NCBI RefSeq assembly: GCF_008386235.1
Contig: NZ_CP040671.1
Coordinates: forward strand, 2,296,001-2,360,000
Length of the DNA: 64,000 bases
Direction of reading: 5' to 3'
DNA from: Thermosynechococcus sp. CL-1
Lineage (GTDB): Bacteria > Cyanobacteriota > Cyanobacteriia > Thermosynechococcales > Thermosynechococcaceae
How positions within the stretch are numbered: the stretch's first letter is position 1; every line of letters begins with the position of its first letter. The translations under genes were made by a program, and so were the position numbers. The notes below the pieces were generated by a model. That model was not told the DNA's origin. It saw only the letters and a program-made list of their open reading frames with translations, and searched no databases. Of this stretch, positions 24,100 through 34,099 are shown piece by piece.

Positions 24100-24496
24100 T
24101 TAATTTGGCTCCAAAATCTTAACAAGAATCCGCATCAAAGTCTCAAGATCGTCGTCGGGAACGCGGTACAGGGTTAGGCTTTGTTGAATTTGCTTTTGCG
24201 CTCGATGCAGGAGGCCAAATTGCCAAATATCCCCGGTGGAAACTGCCCCTTGCAGGATGGGCTGCGGACTCTCTGTCTATTGGTCGAGGGCAATCAGTTC
24301 AACGGCCAGTTGGGTAAAGCCTTTGGCAAGGTCAGCATTTTGGGCTTCAACCACCAGCAGCTTGCCGACAGCGTAAAGGTAGTAGTCGAGGGAGCCTTTA
24401 AGCTGGTCACTGACGGTGAGGGGATACTCGATGCGCAGTTGAGCGTAGTTATCGAAAGGTATAGGACTGTGCGGGCTAGAAAATAGCAGGTCTAGT
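24100..24496 (-). pseudogene. Cyanobacterial hypothetical gene stopped by an in-frame amber codon
   Basis: On the minus strand one frame runs about 130 codons from 24496 to the TAA at 24100 with a single in-frame TAG at 24277-24279. Before the stop it reads QLRIEYPLTVSDQLKGSLDY and LLVVEAQNADLAKGFTQLAV, after it ILQGAVSTGDIWQFGLLHRA and LYRVPDDDLETLMRIL. Both sides look like one protein of a family common in cyanobacteria, where the position of the stop usually holds Trp (DQW); TGG to TAG would explain it. The 5' end also lacks the normal start. The family's function is unknown. Confidence 0.65.
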
Positions 24497-24645
24497 CATC
24501 TTGCAGTCTGTTGCTTGGTTCCTGCGGCATCGCTCTTTTAGTGTAGCTTTTGGCTTTGACTGGACGGAGAAAAAAGGCGTAGCGGTGCATATTGCATCCT
24601 TACTCCAATGGATAAAACTTAGGCAAAGATATTGTGGGATGAGCA

Positions 24646-25332
24646 GTGATGAAAACGAATCTTGAGGCTATCAAGCAAGCGATCCAAGGCGCGATCGCCA
24701 GTGAAGCAGTGACGGTTGAAGTTTCACAAACAGGCTCTCAACTCACAGTGATTTTCAATCGCCCTAGGGACAAAACAGTGGACTTTACGGCTCTAGCGGA
24801 TCAAACTGTGGATATCCTAAATCGGCAACCCTTGGGACGGATCAACTTCGTGAAATTTTATGGGCGCAAAACTGGGGGAACCCCTGAATGGGAATATGCC
24901 GAACCGCTATCCCCCCCACCCCCGCAAGCGGTTATTCAGGAAACACTGCAAACAGGTCTCTCGGAATTTGGGCAGCGGTTTCAGTTCTATAATCAAACCA
25001 TTACGGCGACATCAGCCCTTGCGATCTTCCTCATGCTGTTGCTAGGGGGACTTTTCCCGAATAGCAAGTGGGAGTACAAGACAGTATATGTTACGGCAAA
25101 AACAGTATCTTTAGGTGCGTACCCAAAATTTTCCGCAAAAGAAGTTTCCCTGATGGAGTTGGAGAGTGAGGTAGAAAAGCTGGGTAAGCAGGGTTGGGAG
25201 CTAGTGGATTCTTTTGTGGAGGATGAAACGGTGCATCCCAATTTTGGCAACGAGGAATACGTAACAGGTTTGCAGCCCAATGTGCGCCCCAATAGGGTGG
25301 TGTTGCTTTTTAAGCGGAAGACGTGGTTTTAG
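24646..25332 (+). CDS. Membrane-anchored hypothetical protein with DUF4177-like C-terminus
   Basis: The 228-residue protein has three parts: a soluble N-terminal domain (residues 1-85, pattern ITVxVSQTGSQLTVIF), a proline-rich linker plus one membrane helix near 120-138 (ALAIFLMLLLGGLF), and a C-terminal domain (WEYKTVYVTA... LGKQGWELVDSF... LLFKRK) that resembles DUF4177. Function unknown. It sits at the edge of the eroded region but looks intact. Confidence 0.7.
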   Translation: MMKTNLEAIKQAIQGAIASEAVTVEVSQTGSQLTVIFNRPRDKTVDFTALADQTVDILNRQPLGRINFVKFYGRKTGGTPEWEYAEPLSPPPPQAVIQETLQTGLSEFGQRFQFYNQTITATSALAIFLMLLLGGLFPNSKWEYKTVYVTAKTVSLGAYPKFSAKEVSLMELESEVEKLGKQGWELVDSFVEDETVHPNFGNEEYVTGLQPNVRPNRVVLLFKRKTWF

Positions 25333-25346
25333 ATAGGGTTCAAGCA

Positions 25347-25797
25347 ATGACAGGGTGGCAGGGGCGATCGCGCCGTGCCCGCGTGCTGAGTGTGCCGGCT
25401 GCCCTAGAGGAAAAGTTACTGCCCTTTGCCCCTGCAAGCCCGCCGCCTGCGGGAAACCCCAACGCTCTATACCCCTCAAGTCGCAAAACCTGCCCCCACC
25501 CCTGAACCAGTTCTGACCTGTTCGCCCCGTGCTTTGGTTTGGCATTATCTGTATGATGCACCGCGTCATTCCCCAGCGGGCGATCGCGTGGATGTGGCCT
25601 ACCTTGCCCCCGGCCTACCCCAAGCGGTGCGGGTCACCACTGATCCTGAGTACTACGATCAGCACTGCGATAGCGTTGAACTTTGGTCGCCGGGCAGTCC
25701 CCTCTTTCCGCCACCGGTGATGATTCCCGAACCAACCCCTTCCAAGGGCATTACTCGTGGTGAATTTCTAGCGTTGCTTGGCGATCGCCAAAAATAG
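25347..25797 (+). pseudogene. Hypothetical protein gene with a probable frameshift near 25430
   Basis: An ATG at 25347 opens a frame, TGWQGRSRRARVLSVPAALE, that stops at 25504. From about 25426 another frame carries a protein-like sequence to 25797 (RRLRETPTLYTPQVAKP, ALVWHYLYDAPRH, DVAYLAPGLPQAVRVTTDPE, ITRGEFLALLGDRQK). The second frame has only a TTG as possible start and no ribosome binding site. A single-base shift near 25430 would join the two into a protein of about 150 residues. It is either a real frameshift or a sequencing error. Its 3' end overlaps the convergent pipY gene by 47 bases. Function unknown. Confidence 0.55.
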
Positions 25798-26458
25798 CCG
25801 TGCCAATGCGCACCATGGTTGCCCCAGCTTGCACCGCAAGGGGATAGTCCTGCGTCATACCCATGGAATACTCCTGCCACTGCAGCTGCTGCCACGGTTT
25901 TGTACGCAGTTCCTCGCCCCAAGCCCGCAATTCCTGAAAGACTTGCAATTGCTCTGCGGGGGGCAACCCCAAGGGCAGAATCGTCATCAGGCCACAGCAG
26001 CGCAGATGGGAGAGGGCATCGAGTTGGGGAAGGGCTGCTTCCAGTTCGGATCTTTCCCAGCCGTGTTTTTGGGGGTCGGGGCGGAGCTTCACCTGCAGTA
26101 GACAGTGGGGACTGGGGGCGTCGGTTTCCCTGAGAATGGCATTGATGCGCTCAGCTAATTTCCAGCGGTCAACGGTGTGAATCCAGTCAAAGAGTTGCAG
26201 CGCCTGCCGCACTTTATTGGTTTGCAGATGGCCAATGAGATGCCAGGTAATATCCGTGAGGTCAGCCAATTCAGTGCGTTTACTGGCCGCTTCCTGGACG
26301 CGACTTTCGCCAAAATCCCGAATGCCGGCCTCGTAGGCAGCCCGAATCGCGGCCGCTGGCATAAACTTACTCACGGCAATGAGGCGGACATGGGGGGGAA
26401 GTGTTGATTTGAGGTGGGTGGCGCGATCGCGAATTTCAGCAGCGGATAACACAGGCAA
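25751..26458 (-). CDS. pipY: PLP homeostasis protein, YggS/PipY family
   Basis: The 235-residue protein is a single-domain fold-type III PLP protein. The PLP lysine lies in VRLIAVSKFMPAAAIRAAYE, and later blocks read FGESRVQEAASK, WHLIGHLQTNKVRQAL and GLMTILPLG. It binds PLP without a known catalytic reaction and helps balance vitamin B6 and amino acid pools. In many cyanobacteria it follows pipX, whose product binds PII and NtcA; no pipX-like frame is found in the short upstream gap here. Confidence 0.92.
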   Translation of the reverse strand: MPVLSAAEIRDRATHLKSTLPPHVRLIAVSKFMPAAAIRAAYEAGIRDFGESRVQEAASKRTELADLTDITWHLIGHLQTNKVRQALQLFDWIHTVDRWKLAERINAILRETDAPSPHCLLQVKLRPDPQKHGWERSELEAALPQLDALSHLRCCGLMTILPLGLPPAEQLQVFQELRAWGEELRTKPWQQLQWQEYSMGMTQDYPLAVQAGATMVRIGTAIFGDRQATLEIHHE

Positions 26459-26569
26459 TTTGCGGGCAAGGATGCTTTTTGATCCTAAAACCCTGTTGCA
26501 AAAAGTGAAACCATGGCAGGATTTTGAGTTTCCTTGACTAGGCTAGAGGGTAGGATTCAGAACGCTGCT

Positions 26570-28060
26570 ATGGCTGTGCCCCTCAAACTCTCCCTTGGCC
26601 TCATTGGTTTACTCGCTCTCGGTACCCTTTTAGCGGGGAAGTTGCTCTCCCCAGGAGAAAGCTTTATGTCCTCTGCCCAAGGTCAACCCAATTGGGGAAT
26701 TGAGTCAAACCCCTCGCCACTCCCTAAACCTGAACCGCCACCGCGCGTTTCTGTGGCTGACTACGATCGCTACCGCCAAGTCATTGAGCGCACCCGCAGC
26801 ATGATCCACAACTCAGAAGCGCGGCGGCTTGCCGAGCAATATGGCTTGAACATTCTTGACATCACATGGGAGGACACCGCTCGCTACCACCACTCTGCCG
26901 TCGGCCCTAATATCAGTGACATGACGATTCAAATTCAGCAGTACAACCCACGCACCAAGGGTTATGAACTGAGTCTGATGCCCGTGATTCGCTTTCCCAA
27001 TTTTAGCGATCGCACAGCGGATATTCCCCTCGAACGCTTCTTTATCTTGGTGGGCAATGAAAAGGGCAAGCCGCTTCAACGGGTCAACCTCAAGGAATTT
27101 CTCGGTAACTTCCGCAAGTATCTCCACAATCCCCGCTCCTGGGCAGGGAATCGTCGCTCCCTTTTGGCCGATCGCGATAGCCATGTGCTGGTGAGTGCCC
27201 AAGCCTGTTTCCTACCCATTCCACCCCAAGGGGAAGCCACCTTTAACCCTGTGCTGTTTAACTACCAGAGCTACGAAAAAAATCCAGCGGTTTTAGCAAT
27301 TCTCGTCACTCGCCAAGGTACCAGCGCCACCGTTATTGACAACAAGCGGGATGCCTTTGAAGCGGGGCAGACGTGGGGGCAGCGACTGTTTTTCAATAAG
27401 AATGGCGAACGGGCGAGCCTAGTGGGACAACGCGCCAGTGATTTTGGGGTGAGAACTGGTGGTGGTGAGATTACCTCTGCCCAAGCGGAAGCGGCGGGGA
27501 TGAATATGGTGATGCTGATCCAAGTGCCCCTGAAGCAAGCCCCTCGGCCCCGATCGGTTATGCCCCCTTTCTCGATGCCCGCCCCCGCCCTCATGGAGGC
27601 AGCACCTAGCGCTGGTCGTTCCAATGTGGAGGCGGCAGTCATTAGTTATGGCAAGGTGGAAGGCCCCTTCACTGAAATTGATAACCTGCCGATCGAGCGG
27701 GATCCCCGCTTCCCCATCCGCGTCACGGTGCAATTTTATAAAGCCACCGATAATGGCGTTGTTGCTGCCGAGGATATGCGCCACATCAAGGATCAAATTG
27801 CCAAGGTCTATAGCAATGCCGATTATGTCGGCAGCCTCGTCATTGATGGTGACACTGGGCGCCCCACGGAATACACAGGCAGCAAGCAGCAACCCCCCGG
27901 CTGGTGGGACGACTTCTGGCAACGGCACCAACAAAATACTGGTCAAACCCGTGAGGAAGCCCTAGAAATGTTGCGGCGATTGCGGGGCAAAGACTGGATG
28001 CCGAGGTCGCAAGGGGAATTGGAACAGGCACTGAAGGCGCTGCAAAATTCGTCCCAATAG
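26570..28060 (+). CDS. Secreted or membrane-anchored hypothetical protein, unknown family
   Basis: I start at the ATG at 26570, which gives an N-terminus of 496 residues beginning MAVPLKLSLGLIGLLALGTL, a signal peptide or membrane anchor; the upstream in-frame start is less likely. A proline-rich linker (residues about 50-75) leads to a large domain with no motif I recognise. Blocks such as YDRYRQVIERTRSMIHNSEA and YHHSAVGPNISDMTIQIQQY look well ordered. The C-terminal 110 residues include GWWDDFWQRH and a helix rich in Arg and Leu. Probably a cyanobacterial protein of the envelope; function unknown. Confidence 0.7.
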   Translation: MAVPLKLSLGLIGLLALGTLLAGKLLSPGESFMSSAQGQPNWGIESNPSPLPKPEPPPRVSVADYDRYRQVIERTRSMIHNSEARRLAEQYGLNILDITWEDTARYHHSAVGPNISDMTIQIQQYNPRTKGYELSLMPVIRFPNFSDRTADIPLERFFILVGNEKGKPLQRVNLKEFLGNFRKYLHNPRSWAGNRRSLLADRDSHVLVSAQACFLPIPPQGEATFNPVLFNYQSYEKNPAVLAILVTRQGTSATVIDNKRDAFEAGQTWGQRLFFNKNGERASLVGQRASDFGVRTGGGEITSAQAEAAGMNMVMLIQVPLKQAPRPRSVMPPFSMPAPALMEAAPSAGRSNVEAAVISYGKVEGPFTEIDNLPIERDPRFPIRVTVQFYKATDNGVVAAEDMRHIKDQIAKVYSNADYVGSLVIDGDTGRPTEYTGSKQQPPGWWDDFWQRHQQNTGQTREEALEMLRRLRGKDWMPRSQGELEQALKALQNSSQ

Positions 28061-28062
28061 AG

Positions 28063-29241
28063 CTAACGCCGCTGCTGCTTACTTACCCATTTGCGACTAA
28101 AGCGCAGTTCCATGCCGACGCCCTCTGCCCAGACTTGCAATTGCTTGAGGAAGGCTTGGCGATCGCTCCCTTGGAGAACGGCCAATTGATCCGCCGCTTC
28201 GAGGGCGTAGGGGTACCCTTGACCCGTAATCAGTTCACCGCAGAGCCAGCGAATCACCTGATCCAGTAAGCCCGCTTCGTAGAGCCACAGGGGGAGTTCG
28301 AGGCGCACAGGATAGCCCTGATGGGCCTTGAGGTAGCAAAAGCCAATGCCCTTGGCCCAAGCACCGTAATTTTCAAGGATACCGCCGCGATCGCAGATAA
28401 ACACAGGGGAGCGATCGCCCCATTGGGTCAACACCGTGCTCAACAGTTGGGCATCCGAGAGGTGGGGACTCGGGGCCAGCTGCTCCAGATGTCCTAAAAG
28501 AGTCACCAAATCCCGTGCCTGAGAGCTATCAATATAGGCCACCAAGGGAATCTGGTGTTGCCGGCTCGCGGCAAGGGTTTGGCACAGTGCCGCCACATAT
28601 CGCCTCTGCCACTCGGGGGCATAGGACTCGGCAAACGTGGCCACAAAGGAGCCATCAAACAATAGTAATGCGGGTGCGGTTACCTCGGCCATGCGCTCCC
28701 GTAGGGTTTTTAATTCCAGTTCAAAGCGGCGCAGATGGATATAGCGTTCGTGGAAGCGATAAATTTGCGGCTGTCGCAACTGTTCTTCCGCTTGGCGCAG
28801 TTCCGCTGGTGTAATTAGTTCAAGGACAATTTCCTTGGCGTAGGGGCGATCGCGCCGATGGGGATTGAGAAACCACCCCGCCTGTACCACACCCACGGGC
28901 AAAAATAGCTCTTCACTGGGCACAATCTGGGAACCATCCACCGCCACAGTGGTGACATCCATGAGTTGAGTCATTGCCCACTCCTGCGCCGCCTGACGAT
29001 GGGGCCACTGGATCTCCAAGGGAATGCGCCACCCCTGATGCCACGGTTCAATGGGACGTGCCCCCCAATCTGGGATCTGCGGATCAATGGCAGCGGTGAT
29101 GTCGGCAATGGTTTGTTGCTGCCATGTCTTGAGAGCCTGTTGATAGGCCTGTCGCACCTGAGCTAGGGCGGTGTCATAGCTGAGAAATTCGGCCTTTTTA
29201 TGATTTAGTTGCTGCACCAGTTGGGAAAGGGGTAACACCAT
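28063..29241 (-). CDS. nurA: NurA-domain nuclease
   Basis: The 392-residue protein has the NurA fold: the metal-binding motif TTVAVDGSQIVPSEEL near residue 95, ALLLFDGSFVATFAE near 190, and a late aspartate block SPVFICDRGGILENYG. NurA is a 5'-3' nuclease that works with the helicase HerA in DNA end resection in archaea; bacterial homologues in cyanobacteria are annotated by domain. No herA gene is adjacent. It lies tail to tail with the secreted protein gene, two bases apart, and divergent from dxr. Confidence 0.85.
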   Translation of the reverse strand: MVLPLSQLVQQLNHKKAEFLSYDTALAQVRQAYQQALKTWQQQTIADITAAIDPQIPDWGARPIEPWHQGWRIPLEIQWPHRQAAQEWAMTQLMDVTTVAVDGSQIVPSEELFLPVGVVQAGWFLNPHRRDRPYAKEIVLELITPAELRQAEEQLRQPQIYRFHERYIHLRRFELELKTLRERMAEVTAPALLLFDGSFVATFAESYAPEWQRRYVAALCQTLAASRQHQIPLVAYIDSSQARDLVTLLGHLEQLAPSPHLSDAQLLSTVLTQWGDRSPVFICDRGGILENYGAWAKGIGFCYLKAHQGYPVRLELPLWLYEAGLLDQVIRWLCGELITGQGYPYALEAADQLAVLQGSDRQAFLKQLQVWAEGVGMELRFSRKWVSKQQRR

Positions 29242-29358
29242 GACTGGGAAAGACTAGAGAAACGCCTGTTGCTATTCTCAACGGAATAGGTATGGGTTTG
29301 CCTTGTGTCCCCTCCTGCGGTAGATATTAAGGTGTCCACTGACCCTCCCCCAAAAACT

Positions 29359-30546
29359 GTGAAGGCACTCACTCTCCTTGGCTCCACTGGCTCCATTGGT
29401 ACCCAAACCCTTGACATTGTTGCCCAATATCCCGATCGCTTTCGTGTCGTTGGCCTTGCGGCGGGTCGTAACTTGGAGCGACTGATTCCGCAAATTCGCC
29501 AATTTCAGCCGGAGATTGTCAGTATTGCCGATGCCAAGCAACTGCCAGAGTTAGAGGCGGCACTGGCCGATCTGCCCCAAAAACCGCAACTGGTGGCGGG
29601 GGAATCCGGTATTGCGACGGTAGCGGCCTATGGGGATGCCGATGTTGTGGTCACCGGCATTGTTGGTTGTGCCGGTCTGGTGCCGACGATCGCCGCCATT
29701 AAAGCGGGTAAAGATATTGCCTTGGCCAATAAGGAAACGCTGATTGCCGGTGGACCCGTGGTTTTGCCGCTGCTTCAGGAGTACGGTGTCAAGCTCTTGC
29801 CCGCTGATTCTGAGCACTCGGCGATTTTTCAGTGTTTGCAGGGGGTGCCCGAGGGAGGACTGCGGAAAATTATTCTCACTGCTTCCGGAGGCGCTTTTCG
29901 TGATTGGCCGGTGGAGAAACTCTCGCAAGTGACGGTGGCCGATGCCCTCAAACACCCCAACTGGTCAATGGGACCCAAAATTACTGTGGACTCGGCAACC
30001 CTGATGAATAAAGGCCTAGAGGTGATTGAAGCCCACTACCTCTTTGGCATGGACTACGACAATATCGAGATTGTGATCCATCCCCAAAGCATTATCCACT
30101 CGCTGATTGAGTTGCAGGATACCTCCGTGCTGGCGCAGTTGGGCTGGCCAGATATGCGGTTGCCGCTGTTGTATGCCCTCTCGTGGCCAGAGCGAATTCC
30201 CACCAACTGGTCATCACTGGACTTGGTAAAGGCAGGAGATTTAACCTTTCGATCGCCGGATCACCAAAAGTATCCCTGTATGGGGCTGGCCTATGCTGCG
30301 GGTCGCGCTGGTGGGGCAATGCCAGCGGTGCTGAACGCTGCCAATGAAGAGGCGGTGGCGCTCTTTATTGCCGAGGCGATTTCGTTCCTTGAGATTCCCC
30401 GTCTGATTGAGATGACCTGCGATCGCTACTCTGCCCAAAACATTAACAACCCTACCCTAGAGGACATTTTGGCCGCCGATCGCTGGGCGCGAGAAACGGT
30501 ACAGGAGTTGGCACAACGGGGAGTTAGCCCCATGGTTGCGCTATAG
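29359..30546 (+). CDS. dxr: 1-deoxy-D-xylulose 5-phosphate reductoisomerase
   Basis: Dxr makes 2-C-methyl-D-erythritol 4-phosphate, the first committed step of the MEP isoprenoid pathway, which feeds chlorophyll, carotenoid and quinone synthesis. The sequence has the NADPH motif [21 protein letters not shown]-like [12 protein letters not shown], the metal and substrate blocks [15 protein letters not shown] and [14 protein letters not shown], and the C-terminal HPN-type helix domain. I prefer the GTG at 29359, which gives [11 protein letters not shown] (395 residues); the frame extends 18 codons further upstream. ispH, the last enzyme of the same pathway, follows 43 bases after the stop. Confidence 0.95.
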   Translation: MKALTLLGSTGSIGTQTLDIVAQYPDRFRVVGLAAGRNLERLIPQIRQFQPEIVSIADAKQLPELEAALADLPQKPQLVAGESGIATVAAYGDADVVVTGIVGCAGLVPTIAAIKAGKDIALANKETLIAGGPVVLPLLQEYGVKLLPADSEHSAIFQCLQGVPEGGLRKIILTASGGAFRDWPVEKLSQVTVADALKHPNWSMGPKITVDSATLMNKGLEVIEAHYLFGMDYDNIEIVIHPQSIIHSLIELQDTSVLAQLGWPDMRLPLLYALSWPERIPTNWSSLDLVKAGDLTFRSPDHQKYPCMGLAYAAGRAGGAMPAVLNAANEEAVALFIAEAISFLEIPRLIEMTCDRYSAQNINNPTLEDILAADRWARETVQELAQRGVSPMVAL

Positions 30547-30588
30547 AGTGTGTCAAAATACCATACAGATTGCTTCAGAGGAAAGCCA

Positions 30589-31797
30589 ATGGATACCCGC
30601 GCATTCAAGCGATCGCTACATAGTTCCGAAAACTACCACCGCAAAGGCTTTGGCCACGGCGAGGAGGTGAACCAGCAGCTGCAAGGGGAGTATCAAAGTT
30701 CGCTGATTCAGCAAATCCGCGCCAATGGCTATCGCTGGCAACAGGGGGATGTAACGATTCGCTTGGCGGAGGCCTTTGGCTTTTGTTGGGGGGTAGAACG
30801 TGCCGTTGCCTTGGCCTATGAAACCCGCACCCACTTTCCCACGGAGCGCATCTGGATCACGAATGAAATTATCCATAATCCCTCGGTGAATGAGCGCCTG
30901 CGGCAAATGGCCGTGGAATTTATTCCGGTGGTCAATGGGGCAAAGGACTTTAGTGAGGTGCGCCAAGGGGATGTGGTGATTTTGCCCGCTTTTGGTGCCA
31001 GTGTCCAAGAAATGCAACTGCTGAATGAGCGGGGCTGCACGATTGTCGATACCACTTGCCCGTGGGTCTCGAAAGTGTGGCACAGTGTTGAAAAGCACAA
31101 AAAGGTGAGCTTCACCTCGATCATTCACGGTAAGTACAACCACGAAGAAACGATCGCCACCAGTTCCTTTGCGGGCACCTATTTGATTGTCCTCAACCTC
31201 GAAGAAGCCCGCTATGTCTGCGATTACATCCTCAAGGGAGGCGATCGCGAGGCCTTCATGGCCAAATTTGCCAAGGCCTGTTCTGCGGGCTTTGACCCCG
31301 ATCGCGATCTGGTGCGGGTCGGCATTGCCAATCAAACAACGATGCTCAAGGGGGAAACCGAACAAATTGGCAAACTCTTTGAACGCACGATGATCCAAAA
31401 GTATGGTCCCGATCGCCTCAATGAGCACTTCATGAGCTTCAACACGATTTGCGATGCCACCCAAGAACGCCAAGATGCAATGCTGAACTTGGTCAAGGAA
31501 CCCTTAGATCTGATGGTGGTGATCGGTGGCTACAACTCATCAAATACCACCCATCTCCAAGAAATTGCCATTGAACATGGGATTCCTTCCTACCACATTG
31601 ATTCTGCCGATCGCATTGGGCCGGGGAATCGCATTGAACACAAACCGCTGCATCACGCTCTCACTGTTACCGAGAACTGGCTGCCCGATCGCCCAATCAC
31701 CATTGGCATTACGTCCGGTGCCTCCACTCCCGATAAGGTGGTCGAGGCGGTTCTCAATAAAATTTTTGCCCTGCGGTCTGTGGTAGCGGTTTCCTAG
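30589..31797 (+). CDS. ispH: 4-hydroxy-3-methylbut-2-enyl diphosphate reductase
   Basis: IspH is the iron-sulfur enzyme that makes IPP and DMAPP at the end of the MEP pathway. The start at 30589 ([20 protein letters not shown]) matches the long cyanobacterial/plant N-terminus. Conserved cysteines sit in [25 protein letters not shown] and [11 protein letters not shown]; the substrate block [11 protein letters not shown] and the C-terminal ITSGASTPD are present. Length is 402 residues. It is likely cotranscribed with dxr. The stop overlaps the convergent rlmB stop. Confidence 0.95.
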   Translation: MDTRAFKRSLHSSENYHRKGFGHGEEVNQQLQGEYQSSLIQQIRANGYRWQQGDVTIRLAEAFGFCWGVERAVALAYETRTHFPTERIWITNEIIHNPSVNERLRQMAVEFIPVVNGAKDFSEVRQGDVVILPAFGASVQEMQLLNERGCTIVDTTCPWVSKVWHSVEKHKKVSFTSIIHGKYNHEETIATSSFAGTYLIVLNLEEARYVCDYILKGGDREAFMAKFAKACSAGFDPDRDLVRVGIANQTTMLKGETEQIGKLFERTMIQKYGPDRLNEHFMSFNTICDATQERQDAMLNLVKEPLDLMVVIGGYNSSNTTHLQEIAIEHGIPSYHIDSADRIGPGNRIEHKPLHHALTVTENWLPDRPITIGITSGASTPDKVVEAVLNKIFALRSVVAVS

Positions 31798-32675
31798 GCC
31801 TCTAATGCTTGGGTCAAATCCCAAGCGGGCGATCGCTGACAACTGATCTCGTAGAGGGCAATGCCCACCGCCACTGAGGCATTTAGGCTATTGGTGCGCC
31901 CCGCCAAGGGAATGGCGACAATTTCATCGCAGTGCTTTTGCGTTTGCAGGCTAATTCCTTCCCCTTCACTACCAACCACAAAGACCGTAGGGCGATCGAA
32001 GGTAATTTTCGGTAGGGGCACCGCGCCACGTTCCGAGAGGCCATAGATCCAGTAGCCGGCTTCTTTAAGGGTTTCAAGGGCTTGGTTGAGGTTAATCACC
32101 CGTGCCACCGGCAAATACTCTAGGGCGCCGGCGGCGGCTTTGGCCACTGTTGCAGTAATGCCCACGGCTCGCCGTTGAGGAATAATCACCCCTTGCATGC
32201 CCAGGGCTTCCGCAGTGCGGATCATGGCACCAAGATTTTGCGGATCCGTAATACCATCGGCAGCCAAGAGTACTGGTTGATTCACGGTTGCGGCCTTGGC
32301 CAAGAGATCCTCAAGGGACCAGTAGTGATAGGCAGCCACCTGAAGGGCGATCCCCTGATGGCGCCCCCCCTGGCACAGTTGATCGAGGCGTTCGGGGGTC
32401 ACGGTATCAATAATCGCCCCCTGCTGTTTAGCTTCATTCAAGCGTTGATGAAAACGTGGATCGTAGCGCAGCGAGGGAATCACCCAAATACGGTTGCAGG
32501 GGCGGCCACTTTCAAGGGCTGAGAGCACGGCATGGCGGCCATAGAGGAGTTCGGGGGCATCCTCGGCAGTTGGGGGTGCTTTCCGAATTAGTTGAGCTGG
32601 GGTGCGGCGCTGGGGGCGAGGAGGGCGGGTCGCGATCGGTCGGTTTTTTTTGCGGGGACGAGGTTTCTCGGTCAT
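31794..32675 (-). CDS. rlmB: TrmH/RlmB-family 23S rRNA 2'-O-methyltransferase
   Basis: The 293-residue protein has a basic, proline-rich N-terminal tail (about 40 residues), a substrate-binding domain starting [16 protein letters not shown], and a SPOUT knot domain with [31 protein letters not shown] and the knot motif [20 protein letters not shown]. RlmB methylates G2251 of 23S rRNA, near the peptidyl transferase centre. The exact target nucleotide is inferred from the family. It overlaps ispH by four bases tail to tail. Confidence 0.9.
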   Translation of the reverse strand: MTEKPRPRKKNRPIATRPPRPQRRTPAQLIRKAPPTAEDAPELLYGRHAVLSALESGRPCNRIWVIPSLRYDPRFHQRLNEAKQQGAIIDTVTPERLDQLCQGGRHQGIALQVAAYHYWSLEDLLAKAATVNQPVLLAADGITDPQNLGAMIRTAEALGMQGVIIPQRRAVGITATVAKAAAGALEYLPVARVINLNQALETLKEAGYWIYGLSERGAVPLPKITFDRPTVFVVGSEGEGISLQTQKHCDEIVAIPLAGRTNSLNASVAVGIALYEISCQRSPAWDLTQALEA

Positions 32676-32703
32676 GAAAAGTCACTAAGATTGCAGATCT
32701 TCC

Positions 32704-34014
32704 CTAGGGTGTTCGCTGGAACATCGCAAGGGGGCGATCGCCATCATAGAACGTCAATGTATTTCCCTCAATGCGGTAGCGGTTCGTTTGCTCAAGGGTC
32801 TGTAAAAACGACATCTCCATCCTTTGTGCCCGTTGGCCAATACAGGCGCGCCGCGTTGTCGCCACTGCCGAAAACCGCAATTGCTGGCCATTGACGCTGT
32901 AACCACCGTTAAAGTTATTGCAGCCACTAAAGCCCGTTGCTCGCTGGGCATTGCTATCAAACTCAATAAACGCCGTATTCATGGGATTGCGCGGTGGCAT
33001 CGGCATATTGGCTAGGCGCTGCAGTTGCCAGCGGCCACTGAGGGGACTTTCCGTCGCACCCGCTTCAAAGGTCAATAGCAGGCGATTGCCCTCAAAGAGT
33101 TGCAGCGTATTTCCTTGAACGCGGTAGCGATTGGTGCGACTTAGCCCCTGTAGCATCTGGGTTTCCACACTCTGCAGGGGTTCTTGGCCGCAGAGGCGTT
33201 GGGTGGTGGCTAAGGGGGCAAAAAGCAGACGCGGGCCGTTGGCGGTGTAGCCACCATTAAAGCTATTACAGCCCGTAAAACCATTGGCACGGCGGTTAGC
33301 ACTATCAAACTCAATAAAGGCGGTATCCACTGGCACGGCTTGATTGCCAATGCGTCTGAGACGCCAGCGTTGACCGCTGAGGCTCAGTTCTGGGGGTTGG
33401 GAGGGAGGGTTATTTGCTGTTGCTTGTGTGGAAACCGCCACAGGCACCAAGCGCGGCAGGGGTAGGAGTCCCCCTGCGAGGCGATAGGTGACAGTACTGA
33501 TGCGACTGGGGCAACAGAGGGGATCATTGGGCGTGTAGCGGGCAAAGTCTGCGGTGAAGGTGCCATCGTTTTGGAACTTGACCTCGCCTAGGAATGAGCC
33601 ATCAGCGCGGGAATCCATGAGATTCGGCGATAGCGTTCCCAAGTAACGTCCTCCGGAAAAAACAAAGGCCTGATACCCCATCGGGCGACACATGCCATCA
33701 AAGCGACTATTGCCAAGAATAATTTCCACATTCTGATGGCGAATCGGGGTGCCCACGAGATACCAGCCTCGCTGTTGGATCAGGCGATCGGCCATGGATT
33801 GGGGAGAACGTAGGGTGCTGCGACAGCGGTTCAACTCACTGGGATCAGGATTGCCCCGTGGGGGAATATCTAGGATAGGAAGGTTGGGATTCCAGTTGCG
33901 CGGCGGTTGATCGAGCCAAGACTGGGGGGCGGCGAAACTCAGGGGGGCGATCGCCAGCGTTGTGGTGACTGTGTAGAGCGTTGCCAAGCCAACCGCAGTG
34001 GGAAACTGAATCAT
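32704..34014 (-). CDS. Secreted protein with two tandem META domains
   Basis: The 436-residue protein starts with a signal peptide (hydrophobic residues about 8-28, ending near SFAAPQS). An N-terminal domain of about 180 residues is followed by two META domains of the HslJ type (about 215-320 and 328-436). They share blocks: FIEFDS-NRRANGFTGCNSFNGGY in the first and FIEFDSNAQRATGFSGCNNF in the second, each followed by a Cys (RLCGQE, RACIGQ). HslJ is linked to heat and novobiocin resistance in E. coli; the role here is unknown. The two domains probably arose by duplication. Confidence 0.85.
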   Translation of the reverse strand: MIQFPTAVGLATLYTVTTTLAIAPLSFAAPQSWLDQPPRNWNPNLPILDIPPRGNPDPSELNRCRSTLRSPQSMADRLIQQRGWYLVGTPIRHQNVEIILGNSRFDGMCRPMGYQAFVFSGGRYLGTLSPNLMDSRADGSFLGEVKFQNDGTFTADFARYTPNDPLCCPSRISTVTYRLAGGLLPLPRLVPVAVSTQATANNPPSQPPELSLSGQRWRLRRIGNQAVPVDTAFIEFDSANRRANGFTGCNSFNGGYTANGPRLLFAPLATTQRLCGQEPLQSVETQMLQGLSRTNRYRVQGNTLQLFEGNRLLLTFEAGATESPLSGRWQLQRLANMPMPPRNPMNTAFIEFDSNAQRATGFSGCNNFNGGYSVNGQQLRFSAVATTRRACIGQRAQRMEMSFLQTLEQTNRYRIEGNTLTFYDGDRPLAMFQRTP

Positions 34015-34099
34015 GGTGATGAAAGACCAAGCTCTATGGGGGTATCTCTAGGGACGTACAGAGAGTATAGGGGTTCCCTATCGATTCCCTCGCAAAAGA

